A stretch of 64,000 nucleotides of DNA from Verrucomicrobiia bacterium (GCA_011525695.1 WYBX01000045.1:116865-180864), one strand, 5' to 3'. Shown: positions 44,449 to 53,634, counted from the stretch's first letter. The notes: generated by a model from the sequence alone, not told the origin. Numbers and translations are program-made.

Positions 44449-45137
44449 TATTGGAAGCCATAACCGAGTTTGCCGGTGACGTAGGACTTTCCGTCCTTGG
44501 TCGGCAGATTGTTCCAAATTTCAATTCCGAGCCTCTTGGTGAGAGTGCAGGTAAAGCCAGCGCTCCCCAGCCATTGGCGTCCATCCTGAATCTGCAGAAG
44601 ATCGGATCGGAATGTCAGTTTGTGTCCCCTGACGAGCCAGGAATGGTCGACACCGAAGAAGCAGGCATCGTTGTTCGCCTGAATGGCGTAGCCGCCATGA
44701 ATCCGCACCCATCCGATATCGTGGGAAAGCACCACGTAGGATTGAGACTGTCCCAGCCGCGTGCGGTCTTCGCTGCGTGGGGCGAGATTTGCCACTCCAA
44801 TGCCCAGGGCGGGAAGCGTCGACCGCCAATGCGACGCCCATTTTGCATTGAAAAAGACCGGAGCGGCATCACCTGGCGCCCATCTCGAATCGAAGCCGCC
44901 CTCGAATCGCTCGCCGAACGCGACCAATCCGACCCGTGCACCGCTCAGCAGAGCCGGTTTCCGATCCGCTCCAAACGTGGAGTAGGCCTGCACGACACCC
45001 GTATGGGCTTCGGAAACCGCAGCGATCGGCACGTTGTTCAGTCCGGTGCGTGATGCGTGGAGCATCGGAGTGCCGGCCAGCCCTGCAAGGAACAGCCCTG
45101 CCAGAAAGCGAACCCTGAAGGAATCGAACGCCGGCAT
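44445..45137 (-). CDS. Predicted outer-membrane beta-barrel protein of unknown function
   Basis: From ATG 45137 the product is 230 residues. It has a signal peptide (VRFLAGLFLAGLAGTPMLHA, residues 9-28) followed by alternating, aromatic-rich beta segments such as WVRIHGGYAIQANND, and ends in YGFQY with a C-terminal aromatic residue, as expected for a small barrel. No family is recognised. Starts upstream (45203 or 45236) are open but would place the signal too deep. Its stop is inside a 72-bp repeat and it has no operon partner. Confidence 0.65.
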   Translation of the reverse strand: MPAFDSFRVRFLAGLFLAGLAGTPMLHASRTGLNNVPIAAVSEAHTGVVQAYSTFGADRKPALLSGARVGLVAFGERFEGGFDSRWAPGDAAPVFFNAKWASHWRSTLPALGIGVANLAPRSEDRTRLGQSQSYVVLSHDIGWVRIHGGYAIQANNDACFFGVDHSWLVRGHKLTFRSDLLQIQDGRQWLGSAGFTCTLTKRLGIEIWNNLPTKDGKSYVTGKLGYGFQY

Positions 45138-45915
45138 GCCAGATGGGGAAGACTGAAGCCGTATTGGGGGTGCAGAGCGCGGGAGACAGGAGGTTCGTTT
45201 CATGGATGTCTTCACGGAGAGTGGCACGGATTCCATTAGGAGAAGATTACGCGCTGCTGCCGAAAGACGTAATTCGGGCTCGTGTTTAGCGGTCGGGGAT
45301 TTGGGCCACTGATCCACCCGTGCCATTCGCCATGATATCAACACCACGGATTCGCGGCCCTTGGCGTGGATTCGCGGTTGAATATTGGCCGGGCGCATCG
45401 ATCCACTGCCCCATCCCTTTATCCGCAGTTGGCGCTGATTTCCCGGATGACGACGCCACTCATCCCCGGGGAGATCAATCTTCTGCGCCGGTCGGAGACG
45501 CGGCGCTACAGCACGGTCAGACCGCGAGACGGTGAGGCCGTGAAACGGTGATGGTGAATTCAAAACTTCACCGACCACCGATTCACCAGTTTTCTCCGTG
45601 CCCTCTCCTCCGATCTCCGTGGTCTCTGTGTCGAAGGCTTGAGAGATATTCCGTAGCGGGATCCGCCCGAGCCATTGGCCACAAAAAACACAAGAGGGCC
45701 CGGGGTGGTCCGCACACCACCCGGGCGGCTATAGCCGCCCCCTCGCTCGGGGTGCGACCACTGATTCTTGTGTTTATTGCCGCCATGGTTTGGAGCCACG
45801 GATTACTCGGATGGGCACGGATGAGGTAAGCGCGCAGGATTGGGCATGATCCCGTAACGCGATCGCAAAGCCGATCGAAAGCGGCGGGACGCCGCTCCCA
45901 CCGTCAGCCTGATCG
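45138..45915. other. Gene-poor spacer with repeat fragments
   Basis: About 780 bases hold no convincing gene. Near 45598-45645 there is CTCCGTGGTCTCTGTG, matching the opposite strand of the repeat at 31.59 kb. At 45793-45826 there is a CACGGATTACTCGGATGG-type segment, another sequence style common in intergenic DNA of environmental bacteria. A direct promoter for the barrel protein must lie near 45.15-45.3 kb but is not recognisable. Confidence 0.6.
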
Positions 45916-46980
45916 CTATCCCGGATGCTGCCGATCCGCCACCGCAACGGCGAGATCCGCCGCGAAAAAGGGGCCTCGGTAGATCATCCCGGTATAAACC
46001 TGGATCAATGCCGCGCCGGCATCCAATTTCTCCGCGGCACTCCGGGCATCCGTAATCCCGCCGACGCCGATGATCGGCAGCCGGCCCGCGGTCGCCCGTG
46101 CGATGAAATTGATGATCGCGGTGGAACGGTTCCGCAGCGGCGCACCGCTCAGCCCGCCCGCCTGTTCGATCCGGGCGAATGGCCCCGGCCGTTCGAGCGT
46201 CGTGTTCGTGGCGATGATACCGTCGAGCCCATACTCGAAGATGACCCCCAGCACCGCGCCGATCTGCGCCCAGCTGAGGTCCGGCGCGATCTTCAGCAGC
46301 ACCGGCACCCGCGACTTTCCCGCCCGTGTCGCGCGATCCCGGTTGGCGGCGGTGATGGCGGCCAGCAGTTCACGCAGCCGCGACTCGTCCTGCAGTTGCC
46401 GCAGGTTCGGCGTGTTCGGGCTCGAGACATTCAGTACCAGATAATCCGCGTGGTCGGCGAGCGCCTGAAAGCTGGCCAGGTAATCCTGGGTCGCCTGCTC
46501 GATCTCCACCGCCTTTGACTTGCCCAGGTTGATGCCGAGCGGAATCCGGCGCCTGCCGGGACCAGGCTGCCTTGCCAACCGGGCGGCCACCGCCGCCGCT
46601 CCTTCGTTGTTGAAGCCCATCCGATTGATCACCGCCTCGTGCGCCGGATACCGAAACACCCGCGGCCGCGGATTGCCGGGCTGAGCCAGCGCCGTGATCG
46701 TGCCAATCTCCACGTGGCCGAACCCCATCGCCGCCGCAGCCGGCCACGCCTCGCCGTTCTTGTCGAACCCCGCCGCCAATCCGATCAGGTTCGGAAACCT
46801 CAGCCCAAACAGCTCCACCGGCCGCACCGGGATTCGATGCCGCTGCCAGGTCTCGAGCAGGCGGCACACCGGCGTCATTGCGCCCAGCACCGCCATGCCG
46901 CGGACGCCGACCTCATGTGCACGTTCCGATTCCATTCGGAAAAACAACGGCCGGGCCAGGCGCTCATAGACTTTCCCCAT
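45916..46980 (-). CDS. pyrD: Dihydroorotate dehydrogenase (quinone), class 2
   Basis: The 354-residue product from ATG 46980 begins GKVYERLARPLFFRMESERAHE, the class 2 membrane-association segment. It has the FMN-site motifs AAGFDKNGE, GTITALAQPGNPRPR and NRMGFNNEG, the catalytic-Ser region LNVSSPNTPNLRQLQ and the C-terminal VGGITDARSAAEKLDAGA. It oxidises dihydroorotate to orotate in pyrimidine synthesis, passing electrons to quinone at the inner membrane. An ATG at 47058 would add 26 residues. It is divergent from the acidic-tail gene, about 175 bases apart. Confidence 0.95.
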   Translation of the reverse strand: MGKVYERLARPLFFRMESERAHEVGVRGMAVLGAMTPVCRLLETWQRHRIPVRPVELFGLRFPNLIGLAAGFDKNGEAWPAAAAMGFGHVEIGTITALAQPGNPRPRVFRYPAHEAVINRMGFNNEGAAAVAARLARQPGPGRRRIPLGINLGKSKAVEIEQATQDYLASFQALADHADYLVLNVSSPNTPNLRQLQDESRLRELLAAITAANRDRATRAGKSRVPVLLKIAPDLSWAQIGAVLGVIFEYGLDGIIATNTTLERPGPFARIEQAGGLSGAPLRNRSTAIINFIARATAGRLPIIGVGGITDARSAAEKLDAGAALIQVYTGMIYRGPFFAADLAVAVADRQHPG

Positions 46981-47155
46981 GGGGCCACGGTGAAATCCCG
47001 CCGCCGCCTTGGCAAGGTTCACCCCTCGCTCAAGGTGCGAGATTAGAGGATTTTCCATGGCAAAAAGCATCCTTGGAACCGCGATGGAAAACCGGCGCTT
47101 TTGTGCTTGTTTTTTAAAACCCCACTCGCACGCTGCGCAAAAATTTCCCTCGCCC

Positions 47156-47959
47156 ATGCCAAAACCCAACACTCTCGACTGGTGCATCGTTCGTCTCGGC
47201 GAAGACCACAACTGGTGGGTCGCGGAAACGAGCGATCCAGTCCGCTGGGACGTTGACGGCCTGAGCATCGTCGATCCGCGGCAAATCCAGCACCTCATCG
47301 AGCTGGTCGATCCGCTCCGCGACTATGGCTTCGATCAGGATTTGTTCGAAGCCGCTTTCATCCGGTTCCGGATCGACAAGGATCTCGGCAACGGCGGCGT
47401 CCGGCTCAAACGGGTGAAGGAATCGCTGTTCGAGTCGGAGGAAAAGCTGTTCGGGCTGCCGGACATCCTCGATGAGGAGAACGGCCCGTATGCCGATCTG
47501 CTGGATCATCTGACCCGCTGCCGCGTCAAGATGCTCAACGATCTCTTCAACTTCGAATCCAAGCTCTCGGTCGACGAGGTCGAGGACGAGATCCGAGAGG
47601 ACCAAAACACCAACTTCATCCAGGGCAAGGCCGTCCACACCTTCGAGGAGCTGACGGCCATCCTCGATTACATGCCGGCGGGTTACGATTCGGATGAGGA
47701 GGCGCCCGCCAAGGGAATCGAGGAGGAGGAGGAAGATGATGACCTGCCCGAACTCGACGAGGCGGAGGAGGAAAAGCTGAAGAACGACGAATCGTTAAAA
47801 TGGGACGAGGACGAGGACGATGCCGCCAAGGATGACGAGGACGGCGAGAAGAAGCCCGACGGGGATGATGATGACGACGAGGATGACGACGAGGACGAGG
47901 ATGAAGATGAGGATGAGGAGGACGAACGGCCGAAGCGAAAGACCAAGGGCAAGCGCTGA
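47156..47959 (+). CDS. Hypothetical protein with very acidic C-terminal tail
   Basis: The 267-residue protein has a structured N-terminal part (about residues 1-178: MPKPNTLDWCIVRLGEDHNW, then HLIELVDPLRDYGFD, helical with many charged residues). From there the tail is almost all Asp and Glu, ending KRKTKGKR. I do not recognise a family. Acidic tails of this type occur in proteins that bind basic partners such as ribosomal or nucleoid proteins. The acidic codons (GAC/GAG/GAT) are a natural repeat run and might vary in length between strains. It is alone, and a palindrome lies downstream. Confidence 0.85.
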   Translation: MPKPNTLDWCIVRLGEDHNWWVAETSDPVRWDVDGLSIVDPRQIQHLIELVDPLRDYGFDQDLFEAAFIRFRIDKDLGNGGVRLKRVKESLFESEEKLFGLPDILDEENGPYADLLDHLTRCRVKMLNDLFNFESKLSVDEVEDEIREDQNTNFIQGKAVHTFEELTAILDYMPAGYDSDEEAPAKGIEEEEEDDDLPELDEAEEEKLKNDESLKWDEDEDDAAKDDEDGEKKPDGDDDDDEDDDEDEDEDEDEEDERPKRKTKGKR

Positions 47960-47982
47960 GTGACGCGGGGCTCGCCGCGTTG

Positions 47983-48008
47983 GTAGGGGCGCAGTCTCGT
48001 CTGCGCCC
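47983..48008. repeat. Single unit of the GGGGCGCAG dispersed repeat
   Basis: GTAGGGGCGCAG...CTGCGCCC, the same unit as at 31430-31454, 24 bases after the acidic-tail gene. It sits 33 bases before a long perfect palindrome. Confidence 0.8.
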
Positions 48009-48041
48009 TCAGAACGATTCGAACATTCATTTAACCTCGCA

Positions 48042-48077
48042 GCCAGATCGACGTCGTGATCACGACGTCGATCTGGC
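48042..48077. repeat. 36-bp perfect palindrome, TGATCA centre
   Basis: Arms of 15 bases (GCCAGATCGACGTCG and its exact complement) meet at a central TGATCA. Flanking GCAG/CTGC and CCTC/GAGG pairs could extend the stem to about 48035-48091. There is no T-run. It lies 91 bases before the first export lipoprotein and may be a terminator of the acidic-tail gene, a cruciform or a protein site. Confidence 0.9.
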
Positions 48078-48168
48078 TTCCGGGCTGCTGAGGCCTTTCC
48101 CGCCCGCCCGCCCCGCCACACACGACGGCGTTGCCTTTTCAGGCCGTTCCTCCCACCAAGACCGGCAC

Positions 48169-48762
48169 ATGGTTTTCTCTCGCCGTTATTTGCCTGTCAT
48201 CCTTGCCGCCCTGGCTTCCTGGATTGTGACCGGCTGCGCCACGAACCGCAGCGAGACCGCGAATCCGCAGATTCCCATTCCGGCCAGCACGGCCCAGCTG
48301 CGCCCGGGAGACAGCCTGACCATCTCGCTGCAGGGGATTCCGGACGCCAGCACCAACGCCGTGCAGATTGATGACCAGGGGCTGATCAGCCTTCCTTACA
48401 TTGGTACGCTCCAGGCGGCAGGTGCCAGCACGGCAGAGTTGTCCCAGCGGATTCGCGAAACCTACGTGGCCAAGGCCATCTACACGGCGCTGGACGTGTC
48501 GGTCAGTGTCACGGAGCGCTATGTTTATGTCGGAGGCGAAGTCCAGCGGCCCGGCCGAATCATCTGGACGCCGGATTTGACAGCCGGCAAGGCGGTGCAG
48601 GCGGCGGGTGGGTTCTCGCTTTATGCGCGGGAGAACGCGGTCAGCCTCGTGCGGGACAATCACGCCTACACGATCGACATCAAGCTCGCGCAGTCGCAGC
48701 CCAGCCAGGATCCGCGGCTCATGCCGGGCGATTCGCTCCAAGTCCCGCGATCCCCGTTCTAA
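48169..48762 (+). CDS. Polysaccharide export lipoprotein (Wza/Poly_export type)
   Basis: The 197-residue product from ATG 48169 has a lipoprotein signal ending WIVTGCATN (Cys near residue 22). The polysaccharide-export domain begins AQLRPGDSLTISLQGIPDAS, and an SLBB-like segment, YVYVGGEVQRPGRIIW, follows. Its short length leaves room for the export domain plus one SLBB, without Wza's C-terminal helix. It probably forms part of an outer-membrane or periplasmic export conduit. The gene is separated by a 536-base repeat-rich spacer from the larger fusion gene on the same strand. Confidence 0.9.
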   Translation: MVFSRRYLPVILAALASWIVTGCATNRSETANPQIPIPASTAQLRPGDSLTISLQGIPDASTNAVQIDDQGLISLPYIGTLQAAGASTAELSQRIRETYVAKAIYTALDVSVSVTERYVYVGGEVQRPGRIIWTPDLTAGKAVQAAGGFSLYARENAVSLVRDNHAYTIDIKLAQSQPSQDPRLMPGDSLQVPRSPF

Positions 48763-48767
48763 GCGAA

Positions 48768-49040
48768 GGAGGGAGTCCGGCCTGGAGTCCGGCCCTCCAT
48801 GAATTCGGATCTGATCCATGATTCTCATTTCCCGGTCCGAATAACTTATATGGAGGGACGACCTCCGTGTCGTCCGCGGATCACAATGTGGCTCGCATTC
48901 CGGATGTGCGGCCGTGACGGAGCACGGCCCTCCACGAATTTAGTTCTGATTCTGATGGCCGGACGGCACGCCCTTCGAAGGCCCGGCAAGGATTCCCGGT
49001 CCGAATTACTTTAACGGAGGGACTACTCCTCGTCGGCTCG
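48768..49040. repeat. Tandem cluster of GGAGGG...CCCTCC-type palindromic units
   Basis: Units occur at 48768-48798, 48852-48875, about 48909-48933 and 49016-49040. The flank TCCCGGTCCGAAT is repeated at about 48831 and 48993, so a roughly 160-base block is duplicated. A similar unit is at 63927-63952. With the 49111 repeat it fills the whole 536-base spacer; no gene is seen here. Confidence 0.75.
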
Positions 49041-49110
49041 GGACCGTAATCCGTCGAATCCGTCACCATGCCGCAAGGATCATTCGAAATTCACGGCGGC
49101 GCTGCCACTG

Positions 49111-49176
49111 GGTCAGGTCTCCGAGGTGACTGGGCAGGTCAATAGACCTGCCCTACCAACGAGGCCTCGAACTTGG
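49111..49176. repeat. Left copy of a 65-bp direct repeat flanking two export genes
   Basis: GGTCAGGTCTCCGAGGTGAC followed by GCAGGTCAATAGACCTGCC and an AACGAGGCCTCGAAC end. It matches the right copy at 53635-53700 in the same orientation, at roughly four of every five positions. GGCAGGTC/GACCTGCC inside forms a hairpin. Confidence 0.8.
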
Positions 49177-49298
49177 GCCGGAGTGCCTGCCTGACCCCAG
49201 TCCAATGTAGGTTTTGACCCACTGTCTGGATCCGGCGCCGGGCCGTAGGATCCCCGACACGCGCACCCCGCTGGGCCTCTGCGCGTGTCCACGACGCT

Positions 49299-52200
49299 AT
49301 GAATCAAAATGGTCACCCGGCAAACCCGTCCGATGCGGAGTCCGCCTCGAGCGAATACGATCGCGGTCGAAGTTCCGGCGGCAGCCGCCGCCCAGCGTCC
49401 GGCAGCCGTGCCGCCGCTGGCGGCCCTGCGCCTTCCGGCCCACGACCGGGATTCTCAATCGATCCATGGTCGCTGCTTCGTCCGGCCGCCCGTCGCTGGT
49501 ACTGGCTGCTCATTGCCGGTGTCTTGGGCGCAATCGGCGGCGGGTTCCTCGGCTTCAAGCTCTGGACGCCCTACTTTTCCGCGGGGGCCCAGCTCGTCCA
49601 ATACGAGCCTCCCGTCGCCACCGATGCCTACCGGCCGATGCAGATTCACGGTCCGACGCTGGTCGGCATGATCACCTCGGGCGAGGTCTACAAGGCGATG
49701 GCGGAGCGGATGGATCCCCCACTCTCACCGGCCGAGTTGCAGAGCCGGATCACCGCGGCCCCTGAACGGCAGAGCGCAATCGTCACGGTCAATGCCGTCG
49801 GACCGGATCCGGAGTCCGCCATCAAGCTCGCCAACGCCTACACCCACGAGGTCATCGCCTTCACCCAGGAGCACCAGCGCCGGGAGGCGAATGAGGCCGA
49901 TGTCTACGTCCGGCAGCATCTCGCGCAGACCCGCGCGGATCTGGAGCCGGCGCGGAAGGCCTTCGATGAACTTGCGCCGGTGGCGCTCGCCGGCAGCGGC
50001 CCGCGCTCCGCAGCCACCCCGGCCGGGCTCGCCGATCGCACCGCGGACCGGTTGGCCGCCGCCCAGGAGGAATTGTCCAAGCTGCTGGTCAAGTACACGG
50101 ACGCTCACCCGGCGGTCCGCAACCAGCGCGCCGTCGTCGCCGCCATCCAGGCGGAACTGGACCTCCAGCAGCAGCCGGCGGACGGCGAAGGCACCTCGCT
50201 CACCGCGCGCGCGGCCAGTTCGCCCCGCAACGCGGCCTCCACCCGTGAGGAATGGGAACTGCTCTTCCTGAAGCTCCGCGAACTCGAAAACCTCGAGCGG
50301 GCGCTCCTGCTCCGCCAGCGCGCCATCGAGACCTTCAAGTCCAATCCCCCGGGGAATTTTCGCGTGATGCTTCCCGCCACGATGGACACCGTCCGGCGGC
50401 ACGACCCTTCGATCAAGATTGCCGTCCTGGCGGGCTTCTTCGGCGTGCTAGGGATGGTCCTTGCCGCCGCGGAGGTTCTGCGTCGCGAGTTGCTCGATAC
50501 ACGACTGAAGACCGAGTCGGATGTCAGCCGGGTCACCGGGCTGCCCGTCCTCGCCACGCTCGGCGATCTCCGGCAGATGTCGCTCGCCGCCCGCGAGTCC
50601 TGGGCCTTCCGCACCTGGATCGCGCTCCAGGACCGGCTCGCCTATTCGCCCAACCATGGGCTGATTTGCGGCATCACGTCCTCGAGCCCCGGCGATGGCC
50701 GCTCCACCTGGATTGGCCTCCTGGCCGGCGCCGCGCGCAAATGTGGGTTCCGCGTGCTCACCATCGCCACCCGCCCGACCGCGGATGCACCGGCGGAGGA
50801 GGCAGCCGAAGTCGTCGCCCCGGAGGTTGCCCATCCGGTGCAGGCCAATGGCCATGCCGTGCCGCGCAGCATGGCGCGCGCCGCGGGTGCGGGTGACGTG
50901 GCCGACGACAGCCGGGGCGGCGGCACCGCCACCCTCGTGGCCCGTCCGGAGACGGCGGGCGGCCGCAACCCATTTTCCAGCACCTCCGATTTCACCGCGC
51001 TGACGGCCAGCGCGCTGTTCACCCCCGCCATGGTCACTGAAAAACTAATGGGCACAGAAACTGATCCCCTCGTTCACATCCCCCTCCCCGGCTGGACGTG
51101 GAATCTCGAGCGTCGCAAGCAATGGCAGGGCGCGCTCAACGTCTGGCGCAAGATCGACAACGTCGTCATCCTGGTCGAGCTTCCCCCCGCCTCCATGCCG
51201 GAGTCGGTGCTGCTCGCCTCGAACCTCCCCAATCTCGCCTGGCTGGTCGAGAGCGGCAAATCCGATGCCATCGACACCCGCGCCCAGCTCCAGACGCTCC
51301 GCCACGCGCGTTGCAATCTGGTCGGCACCTTCGTCAACCGCGCGATGAAGCCGGTCACCCAGGGCCGGTTCTCCCGCTGGGTTGGCTGCCTGGCGCTGTT
51401 TACCGCGCTCGCCCTCGGCGTTCGTCCGCCGCTCCAGGCTGCGGATGCGCCATCGTCCGCCGCGCCGGCCGCGACAGCGCCTGCCACCGAGGATCTCGAT
51501 CCGACCGGCCGCGTTTCGTTTTCCATGGTCTCCCCATCGCAGCGCGCCGCCTGGCAGCGGAAGCTCACCCTGGGACCCGGCGATGTCCTCACGCTGAGCC
51601 TCTATGGTGAACCGGAACTCACCCGCGAGGAGCTCACCGTCGGCCCCGATGGCCGGATCACCTACCTCGAGGCGCAGGGTGTCATGGCCGCAGGCCTCAC
51701 TGTGGACGAGTTTCGCGAACAGCTGAACCAGGAACTCGCCAAGTACCGGCGCGCGCCGCAGGCGTTCGTCCTGCCGGTCGCGTACAACAGCAAGAAATAC
51801 TACGTCCTCGGCCGCGTCGCCTCCCGAGGCGCCTTCCCGCTCGAACGGCCGACCACGCTCCTCGAGGCCGTTGCCCGCGCCGGCGGCATGGAGACCGGGC
51901 TGGCTTCCGACCGCAGCCTGATCGAACTCGCCGATCTTTCCCGCAGCTTCCTCGCCCGCAACGGTGAGCGGGTCCCGGTCGATTTCGAAAAACTCTTCCT
52001 CCACGGCGACCTCTCGCAGAACGTGCCACTCGAGCCGGACGATTACATCTACTTCCCGGGCGGCGGCGAAAAGGAGGTCTACGTGCTCGGCGCCGTCGCG
52101 GCGCCCGGCCCGCACACGTATCACACGAATGTCGGCGTGATTGGCGCCATTTCCGGTCGCGGCGGATTCAGCGATCGCGCCTGGACCAAGCGGGTGCTCG

Positions 52201-52424
52201 TCGTCCGCGGCAACCTCGGCGCACCCGAAACCTTCCGGGTCGATGCCGCCGACGTCCTCAACGGCCGCGTCCCCGACATCGCGCTGCGTCCCCGGGACAT
52301 CGTCTACGTGAGCGATCGCCCCTGGATCTACGCAGAGGAACTGCTTGATGCGGCAACCAATGCCTTTGTCACCTCCGCCGTCGTCGTGTGGACCACGGAC
52401 AAGGTGACCCGCGACCTACGCTAA
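49299..52424 (+). CDS. Fusion protein: Wzz/Wzc-like inner-membrane part plus Wza-like export and SLBB domains
   Basis: A single uninterrupted 1041-residue frame. Residues 1-65 are polar; TM1 is at about 68-89. A periplasmic coiled-coil chain-length region extends to about 360, and TM2 is at about 372-393 (KIAVLAGFFGVLGMVLAAAEV). A cytoplasmic tyrosine-kinase-like domain follows with a P-loop GITSSSPGDGRST at about 458-470, where Arg replaces the usual Lys, so kinase activity is doubtful. TM3 at about 695-712 resembles a signal peptide (LALFTALALGVRPPLQAADA). Then come Poly_export (about 752-830, starting LTLGPGDVLTLSLYGEPEL) and two SLBB segments (from about 840 and 930). Wzc and Wza are normally separate. 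The gene ends 27 bases before the next export lipoprotein. Confidence 0.88.
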   Translation: MNQNGHPANPSDAESASSEYDRGRSSGGSRRPASGSRAAAGGPAPSGPRPGFSIDPWSLLRPAARRWYWLLIAGVLGAIGGGFLGFKLWTPYFSAGAQLVQYEPPVATDAYRPMQIHGPTLVGMITSGEVYKAMAERMDPPLSPAELQSRITAAPERQSAIVTVNAVGPDPESAIKLANAYTHEVIAFTQEHQRREANEADVYVRQHLAQTRADLEPARKAFDELAPVALAGSGPRSAATPAGLADRTADRLAAAQEELSKLLVKYTDAHPAVRNQRAVVAAIQAELDLQQQPADGEGTSLTARAASSPRNAASTREEWELLFLKLRELENLERALLLRQRAIETFKSNPPGNFRVMLPATMDTVRRHDPSIKIAVLAGFFGVLGMVLAAAEVLRRELLDTRLKTESDVSRVTGLPVLATLGDLRQMSLAARESWAFRTWIALQDRLAYSPNHGLICGITSSSPGDGRSTWIGLLAGAARKCGFRVLTIATRPTADAPAEEAAEVVAPEVAHPVQANGHAVPRSMARAAGAGDVADDSRGGGTATLVARPETAGGRNPFSSTSDFTALTASALFTPAMVTEKLMGTETDPLVHIPLPGWTWNLERRKQWQGALNVWRKIDNVVILVELPPASMPESVLLASNLPNLAWLVESGKSDAIDTRAQLQTLRHARCNLVGTFVNRAMKPVTQGRFSRWVGCLALFTALALGVRPPLQAADAPSSAAPAATAPATEDLDPTGRVSFSMVSPSQRAAWQRKLTLGPGDVLTLSLYGEPELTREELTVGPDGRITYLEAQGVMAAGLTVDEFREQLNQELAKYRRAPQAFVLPVAYNSKKYYVLGRVASRGAFPLERPTTLLEAVARAGGMETGLASDRSLIELADLSRSFLARNGERVPVDFEKLFLHGDLSQNVPLEPDDYIYFPGGGEKEVYVLGAVAAPGPHTYHTNVGVIGAISGRGGFSDRAWTKRVLVVRGNLGAPETFRVDAADVLNGRVPDIALRPRDIVYVSDRPWIYAEELLDAATNAFVTSAVVVWTTDKVTRDLR

Positions 52425-52451
52425 TCATCTCGAACGCCCCGCCCTTCCGCC

Positions 52452-53594
52452 ATGAACTCGCCCGCCGTTTCGCTCCGCACCACCCTCCTGGCCGGCCTCG
52501 CCGCCGCCACGGCCCTGACGGGATGCCAGTCCTTCCAGCAATTCCGGCGCCAGCCCACCTCGACGCTGACGAATCTCCAGTCCACGTTTTCGCCCGCGCT
52601 GGACTCCGAACTGCCGCCGCTCGATCCCACGCTCCTGCAGCGGCCGACGACCGAATACCGGCTCGGCCCCGGCGATCTGGTCGACATCGAGATTGTCGGC
52701 GAAGACTCCACCCGTGCCCGCACCGTGGTGGGGCCGGATGGCAAGTTGTACTTTCATATCCTGCCGGGGGTCGACGTGTGGGGGCTCACGCTGGGCGAAA
52801 CCCGCAACCGGCTCGCGGAGGAAATGCGCCGGTTCGTCCGCGAGGATCCGCCCATCTCGGTCTCGCTGGCCTCGGCCCAAAGCCAGAAGATCTGGGTGCT
52901 TGGCCGGCTCAACAAGCCCGGCGTCTATGCCATGGCCGCCCCGATGACCCTGCTGGAAGCCGTATCCGTCGCGGGCGGACCCGCCCCGTCCACCGCCATG
53001 GCGATGGCCGGCGGAGGCACACTGAGCATGGCGACCAGCCAGGGCGTGAGCGACGAGGCCGCGGATCTCAGCCGCGCGTTTGTCATCCGCGACGGCCGGC
53101 ACCTGCGCGTCGATTTTGAACGGCTGCTGCGCGATGGCGACCTGTCGCAGAACATCTATCTCCAGCCCGACGATTTCGTTTACCTGCCCTCCGCCACCCG
53201 GGGAAGCGTGCATGTCCTTGGTGCGGTCAACAACCCGCGCGCGGTCGAATATACCGCCCGGATGACCCTGGCCCAGGCGGTGGCCCAGGCCGGCGGCACC
53301 CATGTCCGTGAGGCCTACCCATCCCGGGTGGCGATTGTCCGCGGTTCGCTCGCGGAACCCAGGGTCGCCTATGTCGACATGACCAAGATTCTGCGCGGAG
53401 CGGCGAACGACGTCCTCCTGGAGCCCCAGGACATCGTGTATGTGCCGCACTCCCCCTACCGGGTGGGCACCCGGCTCGTGAACACCATCCTGGATACGTT
53501 CGTGCGGGTCGTCGGCGTGAACGAAGGCGCCCGCGCACTCAGCGACGGTGCCTCGCCGCTGGGCGTGAGCGTGCCGCTCGGCGCCCCGCTCTGA
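52452..53594 (+). CDS. Polysaccharide export lipoprotein with SLBB domains
   Basis: The 380-residue protein has a lipoprotein signal (LLAGLAAATALTGCQS; Cys at about residue 25). The export domain starts EYRLGPGDLVDIEIVGE, and two SLBB segments follow (IWVLGRLNKPGVYAM and VHVLGAVNNPRAVEY). It resembles the C-terminal half of the preceding fusion (both have LSQN and LQPDDFVYLP-like segments). It probably forms the outer-membrane or periplasmic ring of a polysaccharide exporter. It is in an operon with the fusion gene (27-base gap). No polymerase, flippase or glycosyltransferase is adjacent, so the transported polymer is unknown. Confidence 0.93.
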   Translation: MNSPAVSLRTTLLAGLAAATALTGCQSFQQFRRQPTSTLTNLQSTFSPALDSELPPLDPTLLQRPTTEYRLGPGDLVDIEIVGEDSTRARTVVGPDGKLYFHILPGVDVWGLTLGETRNRLAEEMRRFVREDPPISVSLASAQSQKIWVLGRLNKPGVYAMAAPMTLLEAVSVAGGPAPSTAMAMAGGGTLSMATSQGVSDEAADLSRAFVIRDGRHLRVDFERLLRDGDLSQNIYLQPDDFVYLPSATRGSVHVLGAVNNPRAVEYTARMTLAQAVAQAGGTHVREAYPSRVAIVRGSLAEPRVAYVDMTKILRGAANDVLLEPQDIVYVPHSPYRVGTRLVNTILDTFVRVVGVNEGARALSDGASPLGVSVPLGAPL

Positions 53595-53634
53595 CCCGGA
53601 TGCATCGTAACGCGGCAGCCGCAACCGGCCAGTA

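Noticed and set aside
47700..47940. GAC/GAG/GAT run as a simple noncoding microsatellite
   Set aside because: It stays in frame with a long upstream coding part and ends in a Lys/Arg-rich terminus with a stop, so it is coding.
47683..48030. Ser-rich open frame opposite to the acidic tail
   Set aside because: It is the antisense of GAC/GAG runs and carries only Ser repeats.
48768..49040. CRISPR array
   Set aside because: The units are palindromic, not direct repeats with regular spacers, and no cas gene is near.
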